The notes under the pieces are model-generated. The model was not told the origin of the DNA, did not search any database, and saw only the letters and a list, made by a program, of their open reading frames with translations. Positions 33,711 to 43,276 of a DNA stretch of 64,000 bases are shown piece by piece. The position numbers and the translations under genes are program-made. The DNA comes from Opitutus sp. (lineage in GTDB: Bacteria; Verrucomicrobiota; Verrucomicrobiia; Opitutales; Opitutaceae), in assembly GCA_024998815.1 (NCBI GenBank), contig JACEUQ010000002.1, positions 1,068,501 through 1,132,500 on the forward strand, in the 5' to 3' direction. The number at the start of each line of letters is the position of its first letter. Position 1 is the first letter of the stretch.

Positions 33711-35451
33711 CCTAAATCCGGCAATAGAAACTAGCCAAAAATCACGCAGGTGATTGTTTGGCTGTCATATGCCGCCGTTTTTACCGCCGGAAAAAGCTCA
33801 CCCCGAGGGTGAGTCAGAAAACCCTGATCACAAGGCAACGCCAAGCGATGCCGCCGAGGTGTTGATTGTGGATACACCCGGAGGACGTTTTCGTGCGCAG
33901 TTCGCCCCAGAGTTGCCGGTGAGCCCCTTGGGGGCACTGGTGTTTTTCACGCAGTACTTGTGTGCGACAGGAGGCTTCGAGGCACTGGTTGCGGACACGC
34001 CGCTTTGTTACAGCAGCAACCGCGCACACCGCCCTCGCGACGTGATTGGAACCCTGCTTTTGGGGATGCTCTCCGGGCACTATCGCTACGCGCACCTCGC
34101 GGCCCTGCGCGGCGACGACATTGCCCCGAGCCTGCTCGGACTTAAGTCGATTGTCAGCGAGGATTGTGTGCGCCGGGCGCTGGCTCGCATCGGTGCCGAG
34201 CAGGGGCAGGACTGGTTGCGGCGTCACCTCGACCAAACCTGTCATGGGTTTTTGGATAACCAGTGGATCCTCGACATCGATGTCACCATCAAGCCCATCT
34301 ATGGACGTCAGGAAGGTGCCAGCATCGGCTATAACCCGCAAAAGCCCGGACGCCCCAGCCACGCCTACCACACCTACTGGATCGCCACCTTGCGCCTGTG
34401 TCTGGACGTGGAGGTGCACCCCGGCGATCAATCCGCCGCCGGACATGGTTTTGCGGGGCTGTGGGCGCTCATCGACCGACTGCCAGCCGAGCGCCGGCCC
34501 CATCTTTTGCGCGGTGACTGCGCCTATGGCCAGGAGGCGCTGCTCAGTGAAGCTGAAGCGCGTAAACTCAACTATTTGTTCAAACTGCGCCGCACCGCCA
34601 AGGCCCGCGAGCTGGTGGCCGCGCTTGAACGCACCACCACCACCGCTTGGACCGACGCCGGACAAGGCTGGCAGGGCTGCGAAAGCTGCCTGCGCCTGCA
34701 AGGCTGGAACCGGGCCCGACGTGTGGTGGTCTTGCGCCGTCGCCTCAACGACCAACGCCACCCCCGGGCCCGCCGCCGCCTCGTGCGCGAGCAAGCCGAC
34801 CACGCTTTGCTGCTGAACATCCCCGACGCGGCCGCCTGCGAGCCGATCATCTACGAACATCAGATCCTCGTTACGAGCCTGCCCTACGAGATCCTTACCC
34901 TTGCCACCCTGTATCGGGAACGTGGGGGCGCGGAAAACCCCTTCGACGAGCTCAAGAACCAGTGGAGCTGGTCGGGGTTTACCTCCCAGGAGCTAAACTC
35001 CTGTCAGCACGCCGCGCGTTTGGCCGCACTGGTTTACAACTGGTGGACGCTCTATCACCGCCTGCTTCAACCCGGTCAGCACCACGAGGCGGTGAGTACA
35101 CGTCCCCGTCTGCTCTGCGGAGCGACCCGGCAGAGCGAACACTCCGGTCAACGCCGCCTGGACGTGCGCTTGAGCCATGCCGAGGCACCTCGCCTGAGTG
35201 AACTCATCACAAAGCTGGCCAGATGGTTACATGGTATCCTTCATAATGCGGAGCAATGGAGTGTCGCCCAGCGCTGGGGGCAAATCGTAGCGAGGATTTT
35301 ACAGGAAAACTTCCCTGTACTCGGCCCTGAACCGCCTTTGGCCACCGCCCCAAGCTGATCGCGCTTCCGTTCAGCCTGCCGCAGCACTCTCCACCCTCAT
35401 CTATCCGACGGGCAACGCCCGCCGGCCGCACTTTCTATTGCCGGATTTAGG
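33711..35451. mobile_element. IS4/IS1380-like insertion sequence, copy 1
   Basis: 1741 bp with perfect 20-bp inverted ends (CCTAAATCCGGCAATAGAAA at 33711; reverse complement ending 35451). A 5-bp direct repeat CTTAA flanks it (33706-33710, 35452-35456). The twin at 39065-40805 has the same length and the same protein. Confidence 0.92.
33754..35358 (+). CDS. DDE transposase of the IS4/IS1380-like element (copy 1)
   Basis: A 534-residue DDE transposase. Catalytic aspartates probably in WILDIDVTIKPIYG (about residue 174) and LLRGDCAYGQ (about 254); the C-terminal block LYRERGGAENPFDELK fits Y-x2-R-x3-E-x6-K of the IS4 superfamily, and its A-E-N-x5-K form is close to IS1380. It starts 43 bases from the left end. 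Intact and identical to the copy at 39108. Confidence 0.9.
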   Translation: MFGCHMPPFLPPEKAHPEGESENPDHKATPSDAAEVLIVDTPGGRFRAQFAPELPVSPLGALVFFTQYLCATGGFEALVADTPLCYSSNRAHRPRDVIGTLLLGMLSGHYRYAHLAALRGDDIAPSLLGLKSIVSEDCVRRALARIGAEQGQDWLRRHLDQTCHGFLDNQWILDIDVTIKPIYGRQEGASIGYNPQKPGRPSHAYHTYWIATLRLCLDVEVHPGDQSAAGHGFAGLWALIDRLPAERRPHLLRGDCAYGQEALLSEAEARKLNYLFKLRRTAKARELVAALERTTTTAWTDAGQGWQGCESCLRLQGWNRARRVVVLRRRLNDQRHPRARRRLVREQADHALLLNIPDAAACEPIIYEHQILVTSLPYEILTLATLYRERGGAENPFDELKNQWSWSGFTSQELNSCQHAARLAALVYNWWTLYHRLLQPGQHHEAVSTRPRLLCGATRQSEHSGQRRLDVRLSHAEAPRLSELITKLARWLHGILHNAEQWSVAQRWGQIVARILQENFPVLGPEPPLATAPS

Positions 35452-35668
35452 CTTAAACAAAAATCCCACATGAGATACGCGGCTGGTTCGGCAGGCGCCA
35501 CCCATCGATAGGGGTAGTTCAACTGGTTCCGAATCCCCCAAACCGACCGACTTTATCCGTCGGTCAGTTGCAACCCGCCCCCGGCTGGAATTGATTTGGA
35601 AGCCCCGTCAGCCGCCCCCTGTTCCCCGCGTGCCAGCTCGACACGCCCCCCGCACAAGGAAGCCCCCC

Positions 35669-38650
35669 GTGAATGTCCTTTCGCCGCCTCCGCCAGCCCT
35701 ACCGCCCCTCCCGTTGCTGCGCCTTTCGTCTGCCCGTTACTCGTTCATGCAGATTGCTGGCAGCGTCACGCTGAGCGTCGGAGCGCTCATTTTGGCAGGT
35801 TGGGCGGCGGGCATAGAGGGCCTGATCACCTTCGGCTTTCAGGGCAAACCCATGACGGCCAATACTGCGATTGGCTTCATGCTGTGCGGTGCCGCGATGC
35901 TCGGATTCCAAACGATCCGAAAACGCCTGTGCCTGGCGACGCCACCCATTATATTTGCACTCGTTGCGCTGGCACTGGCCGCCCTTGGCGAACAGGCCTC
36001 AGACCTTAACCTCGGCATTGACGAACTGCTTTTCCACGACCCCTACACCATTCCTCCGCTTGCACCCGGACACATGGCCCCCAATGCGGCAGCGGGGTTC
36101 ATACTCACGGCTGCGGCGCTCTGGCTCCTGCGCCGGCCACACGCGCTGGAGCGCTGGAGGCCATGGCTACTCGGCGGACTGGGATTCTCCGTAGCGATGC
36201 TGGGGACCGCCGCGGTGCTGGGTTATCTGACCGGTTTCCGCGGATTCTATAGTTGGTGGCAACTCAGAGCGATGTCCGTGCCCACCTCCCTGCTTTTTAT
36301 GCTTCAGGGCGTGACCATCATCGGCTTCACCTTCGGGGAAACCGGCGTTCGCTGGCTGCTCGGCCGGTGGCTGCTGGGCGGCATGGCCCTAGGGCTGGCC
36401 TTCATCGTGGCCGCCGCAGTCTACTCTCGAAGCATCAACGAACAGTTGTCCCATGCCGCCGCAGGCGTGGCGCACACGCTAAAAATCGAGGCCAAGATCC
36501 GCCAACTGGAAACCGCAATCGAGGGCAAAACCGTCAGCCTGCAAGGCTATATCCAAACCGACAACGCAACCCTGCTCCAACGCACCACCCAGTCGTTAAG
36601 CACCATCCGAAGCGTTTTAGCAGAACTGCGCGGCCTGGCGGCGGACAACGCAGAGCTGCAAACCCGACTCGACCGCACCGAACAGCTGATCAACGAACGC
36701 GGCGAATTCATCAACCGGCTCATCACCGGGCGGCAGTCGAGTGCCCGCGGCGCACCCGCCGGGCCCGATCCGACGTTGGGTGCCAGCCTGCTGGGCGAGC
36801 AAATCCGCGCCCAACTCGAAGACGTCATTGCTTATGCAGACCGGTTACTCGCTTCCCAACAGGCTCGCGCCGCGCTCCTGCGCGAGCGCTCGTCCTCGAT
36901 TCTGCCCATCGAGATACTGCTGATGACCCTGCTGACGATCACCGTGCTGCTGCGGCTGAATGCCGAGGCCGCCGAGCACGCTCGGCATGTGGATCAACTC
37001 ATTCTAAGCGAAGGATTAAAGACTTCTATCCTCAACTCCATGCCCTCGGAAATCGCCCTGCTTAACCCGGCCGGGGTCATCGTGGCGGTGAACGAGCCGT
37101 GGCTGCGCTTCGCACGTGAACGAGGCGCTCCCGCAGAAAGCAGGATTGGGGTGGGCGCAAACTACCTTGATGTCTGCAGCAAAGCGATCGCTGACAAAGA
37201 GCCCTACGCGGCCGAGGCACGCACAGGCATTCAAGACGTGCTCCATGGCACGCGCGCTGAGTTTCAACTGGAGTACCCCTGCCCAAGCCCGACGCAGTCC
37301 TACTGGTACCTGCTGCACGCCACGTCACTGCAGGGCGGAGTGGGCGGGGCGCTCGTCGCCCACCTCGACATCACCGCGCGCAAACAGGCCGAGGAAGCGC
37401 TGCATAAGAGCGAGGCCATGTACCGCAGCCTTCTGTTTAATCTGGAGGCCGGAATCGTCGTCCATGCGCCGGACACCTCCATTGTGATGAATAACACAAA
37501 AGCCGCTGAACTACTGGGCCTCAGCGACGATCAACTGCGCGGGAAACGGGCAATCGATCCGGCGTGGCAATTTACCGATAAAAATAACACGCCACTGACC
37601 CTTGATCACTACCCTGTTAACCAGGTTTTAAGCACTAAAAAGCCGATTAAGAACCAAATCCTCGGAATTCACCGCCCAGGCGAAACCAAGCCGGTCTGGG
37701 TACTCGTCAATGGATTCCCTGAACGCGATGACCAGGGAAACATCACGGAAATCCTAATCAGTTTTATCGACATCACCGCGCGCAAAGAAGCTGAAGCTCA
37801 GATCCGCGTGCTCAATGCAGAACTAGAGCAGCGTGTCGCGGATCGCACGGCCGAGCTCAACGCCGCCAACACCAACATCCAACAGCTCAACGCCGATCTC
37901 ACCGCCCGCGCCTCCAAGCTGGAGGTAGTCAACAAGGAGCTGGAATCCTTCAGCTATTCGGTCTCGCACGACCTGCGCGCACCGTTGCGGGCGATCGATG
38001 GGTATGCGCGCATGGCGATCGAGGATTGCGCCGGGTTGCTTGACGCCAATGGCCGCCGTCAGCTCAACGTCATTCGCGATGAGGCACAGCGCATGAGCCG
38101 ATTGATCGACGACCTGCTATCGTTTTCTCGGATCAGCCGTCAGCAAACCGAGCCGGTGTCGATCGACATGCACGCTATGGCTCAAGACGTTTATAACGAA
38201 TTAATTAAATTAGAAAGTGGCCGGACCGTGCAGGTAAACCTGCAAGAACTGCCTGCGGCGGAGGGCACCCCAGCGATGATCCGGCAGGTGTGGGTCAACC
38301 TGATCAGTAACGCGCTCAAATTCACCCGTAAACGGCCGGTCGCCACGATCGAAATTGGGGCGCAGGTGGATGCGAACGGGGAATGGGTTTATCACGTCAA
38401 AGACAACGGGGCGGGCTTCGACATGCGCCATGTGGACAAGCTCTTTGGGGTATTTCAACGCCTGCACAACCAGCCGGACTTTGAGGGAACGGGAGTCGGA
38501 TTGGCGCTGGTGCAACGCATCCTGCAACGCCACGGCGGGCGCATTTGGGCCGAGGCCGAGGTGGATAAGGGAGCCTGTTTTTATTTCACCCTACCGCTTC
38601 CCACGGCGGCACCGGTGCCGGCGATGGCGATGGCCGGAGACAGCAAGTAA
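35669..38650 (+). CDS. Large membrane sensor histidine kinase with CHASE3 and PAS domains
   Basis: 993 residues from the GTG at 35669, chosen because AAGGAAG lies 7 bases upstream; the frame is open to a TTG at 35591. N-terminal part: about six to seven membrane helices (to about residue 245), resembling MASE-type sensors. Then a CHASE3-like helical domain (IEAKIRQLETAIEGKTVSL, QTRLDRTEQLINERGEFIN), a membrane helix, two PAS-like modules separated by ITARKQAEEALHKSE, a coiled coil (EQRVADRTAELNAA), HisKA with the phospho-His in FSYSVSHDLRAPLRAIDG, and HATPase_c (NGAGFDMRHVDKLFGVF, GTGVGLALVQRI). The end of the chain resembles phytochrome-type kinases. No cognate regulator is adjacent. It lies between two identical IS copies. 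Confidence 0.9.
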   Translation: MNVLSPPPPALPPLPLLRLSSARYSFMQIAGSVTLSVGALILAGWAAGIEGLITFGFQGKPMTANTAIGFMLCGAAMLGFQTIRKRLCLATPPIIFALVALALAALGEQASDLNLGIDELLFHDPYTIPPLAPGHMAPNAAAGFILTAAALWLLRRPHALERWRPWLLGGLGFSVAMLGTAAVLGYLTGFRGFYSWWQLRAMSVPTSLLFMLQGVTIIGFTFGETGVRWLLGRWLLGGMALGLAFIVAAAVYSRSINEQLSHAAAGVAHTLKIEAKIRQLETAIEGKTVSLQGYIQTDNATLLQRTTQSLSTIRSVLAELRGLAADNAELQTRLDRTEQLINERGEFINRLITGRQSSARGAPAGPDPTLGASLLGEQIRAQLEDVIAYADRLLASQQARAALLRERSSSILPIEILLMTLLTITVLLRLNAEAAEHARHVDQLILSEGLKTSILNSMPSEIALLNPAGVIVAVNEPWLRFARERGAPAESRIGVGANYLDVCSKAIADKEPYAAEARTGIQDVLHGTRAEFQLEYPCPSPTQSYWYLLHATSLQGGVGGALVAHLDITARKQAEEALHKSEAMYRSLLFNLEAGIVVHAPDTSIVMNNTKAAELLGLSDDQLRGKRAIDPAWQFTDKNNTPLTLDHYPVNQVLSTKKPIKNQILGIHRPGETKPVWVLVNGFPERDDQGNITEILISFIDITARKEAEAQIRVLNAELEQRVADRTAELNAANTNIQQLNADLTARASKLEVVNKELESFSYSVSHDLRAPLRAIDGYARMAIEDCAGLLDANGRRQLNVIRDEAQRMSRLIDDLLSFSRISRQQTEPVSIDMHAMAQDVYNELIKLESGRTVQVNLQELPAAEGTPAMIRQVWVNLISNALKFTRKRPVATIEIGAQVDANGEWVYHVKDNGAGFDMRHVDKLFGVFQRLHNQPDFEGTGVGLALVQRILQRHGGRIWAEAEVDKGACFYFTLPLPTAAPVPAMAMAGDSK

Positions 38651-38727
38651 CTGACCGGTGGGACGGAAGTGAACGATAGGGAGAAAACCAAGGATTGTTC
38701 TAGGTTTTCAGCGACAGCGCAGGGGCA

Positions 38728-39064
38728 CCTTGAGCTCACGCTCAAGGCCACATTCAGCGTGGCTTCGGCGGGAGCGTGACTTCGGCGGGAGCGTGACTTT
38801 GCCGGGAAGCGCGAGAACGTGAGCTCTAAGGTCAGCGATTCCTCGTGGCCTTGAGCGTGAGCTCAAGGTCGCATTCAGCGTGGTGCCAGCGTGAGCATGA
38901 GCTCTAAGGTCAGCGATTCCTCGTGGCCTTGAGCGTGAGCTCAAGGTCGCATTCAGCGTGGTGCCAGCGTGAGCGTGAGCTCTAAGGTCAGCGATTCCTC
39001 GTGGCCTTGAGCGTGAGCTCAAGGTCGCATTCAGCGTGGTGCCAGCGTGAGCATGAGCTCTAAG
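38728..39064. repeat. Family B array, 78-bp tandem units (left part)
   Basis: Starts with a family B hairpin (38728-38747), then three near-perfect 78-bp units beginning GAGCTCTAAGGTCAGC at 38821, 38899 and 38977 and a fourth cut at 39060 by the IS. Each unit holds CCTTGAGC-GTGA-GCTCAAGG. The array resumes at 40806 after the IS. Confidence 0.9.
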
Positions 39065-40805
39065 CCTAAATCCGGCAATAGAAACTAGCCAAAAATCACG
39101 CAGGTGATTGTTTGGCTGTCATATGCCGCCGTTTTTACCGCCGGAAAAAGCTCACCCCGAGGGTGAGTCAGAAAACCCTGATCACAAGGCAACGCCAAGC
39201 GATGCCGCCGAGGTGTTGATTGTGGATACACCCGGAGGACGTTTTCGTGCGCAGTTCGCCCCAGAGTTGCCGGTGAGCCCCTTGGGGGCACTGGTGTTTT
39301 TCACGCAGTACTTGTGTGCGACAGGAGGCTTCGAGGCACTGGTTGCGGACACGCCGCTTTGTTACAGCAGCAACCGCGCACACCGCCCTCGCGACGTGAT
39401 TGGAACCCTGCTTTTGGGGATGCTCTCCGGGCACTATCGCTACGCGCACCTCGCGGCCCTGCGCGGCGACGACATTGCCCCGAGCCTGCTCGGACTTAAG
39501 TCGATTGTCAGCGAGGATTGTGTGCGCCGGGCGCTGGCTCGCATCGGTGCCGAGCAGGGGCAGGACTGGTTGCGGCGTCACCTCGACCAAACCTGTCATG
39601 GGTTTTTGGATAACCAGTGGATCCTCGACATCGATGTCACCATCAAGCCCATCTATGGACGTCAGGAAGGTGCCAGCATCGGCTATAACCCGCAAAAGCC
39701 CGGACGCCCCAGCCACGCCTACCACACCTACTGGATCGCCACCTTGCGCCTGTGTCTGGACGTGGAGGTGCACCCCGGCGATCAATCCGCCGCCGGACAT
39801 GGTTTTGCGGGGCTGTGGGCGCTCATCGACCGACTGCCAGCCGAGCGCCGGCCCCATCTTTTGCGCGGTGACTGCGCCTATGGCCAGGAGGCGCTGCTCA
39901 GTGAAGCTGAAGCGCGTAAACTCAACTATTTGTTCAAACTGCGCCGCACCGCCAAGGCCCGCGAGCTGGTGGCCGCGCTTGAACGCACCACCACCACCGC
40001 TTGGACCGACGCCGGACAAGGCTGGCAGGGCTGCGAAAGCTGCCTGCGCCTGCAAGGCTGGAACCGGGCCCGACGTGTGGTGGTCTTGCGCCGTCGCCTC
40101 AACGACCAACGCCACCCCCGGGCCCGCCGCCGCCTCGTGCGCGAGCAAGCCGACCACGCTTTGCTGCTGAACATCCCCGACGCGGCCGCCTGCGAGCCGA
40201 TCATCTACGAACATCAGATCCTCGTTACGAGCCTGCCCTACGAGATCCTTACCCTTGCCACCCTGTATCGGGAACGTGGGGGCGCGGAAAACCCCTTCGA
40301 CGAGCTCAAGAACCAGTGGAGCTGGTCGGGGTTTACCTCCCAGGAGCTAAACTCCTGTCAGCACGCCGCGCGTTTGGCCGCACTGGTTTACAACTGGTGG
40401 ACGCTCTATCACCGCCTGCTTCAACCCGGTCAGCACCACGAGGCGGTGAGTACACGTCCCCGTCTGCTCTGCGGAGCGACCCGGCAGAGCGAACACTCCG
40501 GTCAACGCCGCCTGGACGTGCGCTTGAGCCATGCCGAGGCACCTCGCCTGAGTGAACTCATCACAAAGCTGGCCAGATGGTTACATGGTATCCTTCATAA
40601 TGCGGAGCAATGGAGTGTCGCCCAGCGCTGGGGGCAAATCGTAGCGAGGATTTTACAGGAAAACTTCCCTGTACTCGGCCCTGAACCGCCTTTGGCCACC
40701 GCCCCAAGCTGATCGCGCTTCCGTTCAGCCTGCCGCAGCACTCTCCACCCTCATCTATCCGACGGGCAACGCCCGCCGGCCGCACTTTCTATTGCCGGAT
40801 TTAGG
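39065..40805. mobile_element. IS4/IS1380-like insertion sequence, copy 2
   Basis: 1741 bp with the same 20-bp inverted ends as copy 1. The flanking 5-bp direct repeat is CTAAG (39060-39064, 40806-40810). It is inserted in the 78-bp repeat array, in the same orientation as copy 1. Confidence 0.92.
39108..40712 (+). CDS. DDE transposase of the IS4/IS1380-like element (copy 2)
   Basis: The same 534-residue protein as at 33754, with the same catalytic candidates and the same distance from the left end. Every part I compared is identical, so one copy probably arose recently from the other or both from a third source. Confidence 0.9.
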   Translation: MFGCHMPPFLPPEKAHPEGESENPDHKATPSDAAEVLIVDTPGGRFRAQFAPELPVSPLGALVFFTQYLCATGGFEALVADTPLCYSSNRAHRPRDVIGTLLLGMLSGHYRYAHLAALRGDDIAPSLLGLKSIVSEDCVRRALARIGAEQGQDWLRRHLDQTCHGFLDNQWILDIDVTIKPIYGRQEGASIGYNPQKPGRPSHAYHTYWIATLRLCLDVEVHPGDQSAAGHGFAGLWALIDRLPAERRPHLLRGDCAYGQEALLSEAEARKLNYLFKLRRTAKARELVAALERTTTTAWTDAGQGWQGCESCLRLQGWNRARRVVVLRRRLNDQRHPRARRRLVREQADHALLLNIPDAAACEPIIYEHQILVTSLPYEILTLATLYRERGGAENPFDELKNQWSWSGFTSQELNSCQHAARLAALVYNWWTLYHRLLQPGQHHEAVSTRPRLLCGATRQSEHSGQRRLDVRLSHAEAPRLSELITKLARWLHGILHNAEQWSVAQRWGQIVARILQENFPVLGPEPPLATAPS

Positions 40806-40855
40806 CTAAGGTCAGCAATGCCTCGTGGCCTTGAGCGTGAGCTAAAGGTCGGAGG
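40806..40855. repeat. Family B array, remainder right of the IS
   Basis: CTAAGGTCAGC, then CCTCGTGGCCTTGAGCGTGA and GCTAAAGG, a slightly mutated last unit of the 38728-39064 array. Confidence 0.8.
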
Positions 40856-40893
40856 GATTCCCCGCCCTCCGCCCCAACCTTCCGACCGGAGCC

Positions 40894-40928
40894 AAAAAAA
40901 GCCGACCGCACGTTACGTGCCGGTCGGC
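40894..40928 (-). terminator. Rho-independent terminator
   Basis: Minus strand: GCCGACCG at the left base, GCACGTAACGTGC at the tip, and the matching arm CGGTCGGC, then seven T residues (40894-40900). It follows the small Cys-rich gene by about 30 bases. Confidence 0.88.
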
Positions 40929-40957
40929 AGACGTCTGACTGACTATAAATGACCGAA

Positions 40958-41176
40958 TTAGGAGGTCGTCTTGGGGGCGTCCTTTTTCTCGGGCTTGGCG
41001 CACGGGCCGCTGGCGCAGCCATCATCCTTCGTGCATTTCTTTTCTTCTTTCTTTTGGGCGGGGCAACCGCCGCAGGACGCGGGGTCTTTCTTTCCGCATT
41101 GGCCATCGGCGCGAACCAGCGCGACGGAGGCAAAAGCAGCTAGGGTACAGGCAACCAGGATACGGAGGGATTTCAT
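40958..41176 (-). CDS. Small exported cysteine- and lysine-rich protein
   Basis: 72 residues: signal peptide 1-23 (MKSLRILVACTLAAFASVALVRA), then a hydrophilic mature part with seven cysteines in short spacings (CGKK, SCGGC, KKC, GCASGPC) and many Lys, Asp and Glu. Such proteins could bind metal ions or form a disulfide-knotted periplasmic peptide. I recall similar short proteins in Verrucomicrobia but no function. It is transcribed alone and ends at a strong terminator. Confidence 0.7.
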   Translation of the reverse strand: MKSLRILVACTLAAFASVALVRADGQCGKKDPASCGGCPAQKKEEKKCTKDDGCASGPCAKPEKKDAPKTTS

Positions 41177-41325
41177 GTTTTTTGGAATAGGTGAGATGAA
41201 GTACGAGCCGTATTACGCAGCAAAAGTTCCATCCCCTCAAAATATTTTCCAGCGCTTCTCCAACCAAAACCCAATTTCACTGCGGTTTCGCTTCCCATGA
41301 GTGCGCGCCAGCCCTTGCGTGAGGC

Positions 41326-42312
41326 ATGGCTTGGGAAATTCAGTTCCGCAAAGGCATCCACCTTCCGCAAATCGGGTGGTCGCTCGACGCCCAATCACGG
41401 GTCGCACGCTCGTTCATATCGCATGCGCATTCCGACCACGTCGCCCGCCACCCGGAGGTGCTCTGCACGCCCGCCACCGCTCGCTTCCTGCACGCGCGCA
41501 TACCCGGCAAGCGCCAGATTCACGAACTGCCTTTCGGCACTCCCCTCCCCCTCGACTTCGGCGTGACCGCCACCCTCCATCCCGCCGGGCATATTCTCGG
41601 CTCAAGCCAGATCCTGCTCGAGTCCGCCGAGCACGGCTCGCTGCTTTACACGGGAGACTTCAAGCTCCGCCCCGGCCTCGCCGCCGAGCCCTGCGCCACC
41701 CCGCGCGCCGATACGCTCATCATGGAAACCACCTTCGGCCTGCCACGCTACGTCATGCCGCCGGAGTCGGAAATCATCGCGCAACTGATCGCCTTTTGCC
41801 ACCAAGCGGTCGCCGACGGGGCCACGCCCGCGCTGCTATGTTACAGCTTGGGCAAGAGCCAGGAAGTCTTGCGCGCCCTCGCCGCCGCCCAATTACCCGT
41901 GATGCTGCATTCTGAAACCAATCGCCTCACCCGCATTTACCAACAACTCGGGGTGGAATTCCCCCCGTTTCGCGAATTCGAGCAGCGCGACGTCGCCGGC
42001 CACATCGTGATCTGCCCGGCGCATTCCTCCGGCCTGCTCAGCCGCATCCCCTCCGTGCGCACGGCCGTCATCACCGGCTGGGCGCTCGATCCGGGCGCCA
42101 TCTACCGCCACCGCTGCACTGCCGCATTCCCGCTTTCCGACCACGCCGACTACCCCAGCCTGCTCAAATTCGTCGAGCGGGTGCAGCCCAAGCGCGTGTT
42201 CACCGTGCACGGCTTCGCGCAAGAATTCGCCGCCACACTCCGCCAAAGGGGCATCGACGCGCTCGCCCTGGGGCAACCCAACCAGCTCGACCTTTTCGCC
42301 CCCGCCCCGTGA
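41326..42312 (+). CDS. Metallo-beta-lactamase-fold exonuclease (beta-CASP-like)
   Basis: A 328-residue cytosolic MBL-fold protein. The metal motif is FISHAHSDHVARHP (H-x-H-x-DH), with further ligands in HPAGHILGSSQILLE and YTGDFKLRP. The second half (LCYSLGKSQEVLRAL, ITGWALD, FPLSDHADYPSLLKFV) matches the beta-CASP-like proteins annotated as ligase-associated or YSH1-type exonucleases. No DNA ligase gene is next to it. ATG at 41326; the gene stands alone between divergent and convergent neighbours. Confidence 0.82.
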   Translation: MAWEIQFRKGIHLPQIGWSLDAQSRVARSFISHAHSDHVARHPEVLCTPATARFLHARIPGKRQIHELPFGTPLPLDFGVTATLHPAGHILGSSQILLESAEHGSLLYTGDFKLRPGLAAEPCATPRADTLIMETTFGLPRYVMPPESEIIAQLIAFCHQAVADGATPALLCYSLGKSQEVLRALAAAQLPVMLHSETNRLTRIYQQLGVEFPPFREFEQRDVAGHIVICPAHSSGLLSRIPSVRTAVITGWALDPGAIYRHRCTAAFPLSDHADYPSLLKFVERVQPKRVFTVHGFAQEFAATLRQRGIDALALGQPNQLDLFAPAP

Positions 42313-42366
42313 CCCGACGCCGCCCCAAAAGCGGCTCCCGGGTTTTACGCACAACTCACGCGGCGC

Positions 42367-43239
42367 TCACTCGACGTTGGCGATTTGCTCGCGGATGCGC
42401 TCCAGCTCGTTCTTCAGCTCGATCACGTTTTGCGCGATCGTCAGATCGTTGGCCTTGCTCCCGATGGTGTGAATTTCGCGGCTGATTTCCTGCAAGATAA
42501 ACTCCGCCTTCCGGCCGATCTCACCGCCCGATTTGAGCAAAGCGGCGAACTGGTCAAAATGGCTGTTTAGCCGCGTAAGCTCCTCGGTGATATCGCAGCG
42601 ATCGGCAAACAGGGCGATCTCCTTGAGCACACGCTCATCGCGCACGTCCAGTTCCAGGCCGGCCTCGCGCAGTCGCTTGTGGAGCACTTCGCGATAACTG
42701 CCCGTGACCAGCGGAGCGCGTGCCGCCACCGCCGCGACGTGGGTTGCGAGCGTACCGAGGCGTTGCTCGAAATCCGCACGCAGGGCCTCGCCTTCGGTGG
42801 CGCGCATCCCGACGAAATGCTGGAGGGCCTCGGTGAGCACCTTGGCCAGAACCGGCGCGGCGGCGTCCACCGCCGGCAACGCGGCCCCTGATCGGTTCAT
42901 ATTCAACAACGCGAGCAACACCTCCGGAGTGGGCGCAAAAACCACCCCGCGACTGGAGGCGAACACGGCGAGGCGTTTTAACAGCGCGCCGGCGGCGGCC
43001 TCATCCCAGCCGATATCGACGGCACCGGGCGCTCCGGTGAGCTCCACGTCGACGTGGATTTTCCCGCGCACGGCCTGCTTGCGTACGGCCTCGCCGATGG
43101 ACGCTTCAAGCGCCTCCCAGGCACCGGGAAGTTTAACGGTCAAATCGAGGGTTTTGCGATTCACCGAGCTGATCTGAACGGTGAGCGTGTGGGAACCAAG
43201 CGGGGCGGAAGCACGGCCGTAGCCGGTCATGGATTTCAT
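42367..43239 (-). CDS. yicC: YicC-family endoribonuclease
   Basis: 290 residues from the ATG at 43237-43239; the family starts MKSMTGYG as here. The N-terminal YicC_N domain and C-terminal DUF1732 (SHFDQFAALLKSGGEIGRKAEFILQEISREIHTIGSKAND) are both complete. YicC proteins are stress-linked RNases that form hexameric rings. The usual partner gmk (guanylate kinase) is not in the window; a four-helix-bundle gene lies upstream instead. Confidence 0.92.
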   Translation of the reverse strand: MKSMTGYGRASAPLGSHTLTVQISSVNRKTLDLTVKLPGAWEALEASIGEAVRKQAVRGKIHVDVELTGAPGAVDIGWDEAAAGALLKRLAVFASSRGVVFAPTPEVLLALLNMNRSGAALPAVDAAAPVLAKVLTEALQHFVGMRATEGEALRADFEQRLGTLATHVAAVAARAPLVTGSYREVLHKRLREAGLELDVRDERVLKEIALFADRCDITEELTRLNSHFDQFAALLKSGGEIGRKAEFILQEISREIHTIGSKANDLTIAQNVIELKNELERIREQIANVE

Positions 43240-43276
43240 GGCAGCCAATAAACCCAAAATCCTAAGCTGCTAAATC

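Noticed and set aside
38821-39064. Regular 78-bp repeats as a CRISPR array
   Set aside because: Whole units are nearly identical with no unique spacers and no cas genes nearby; the unit is a palindromic family B element.
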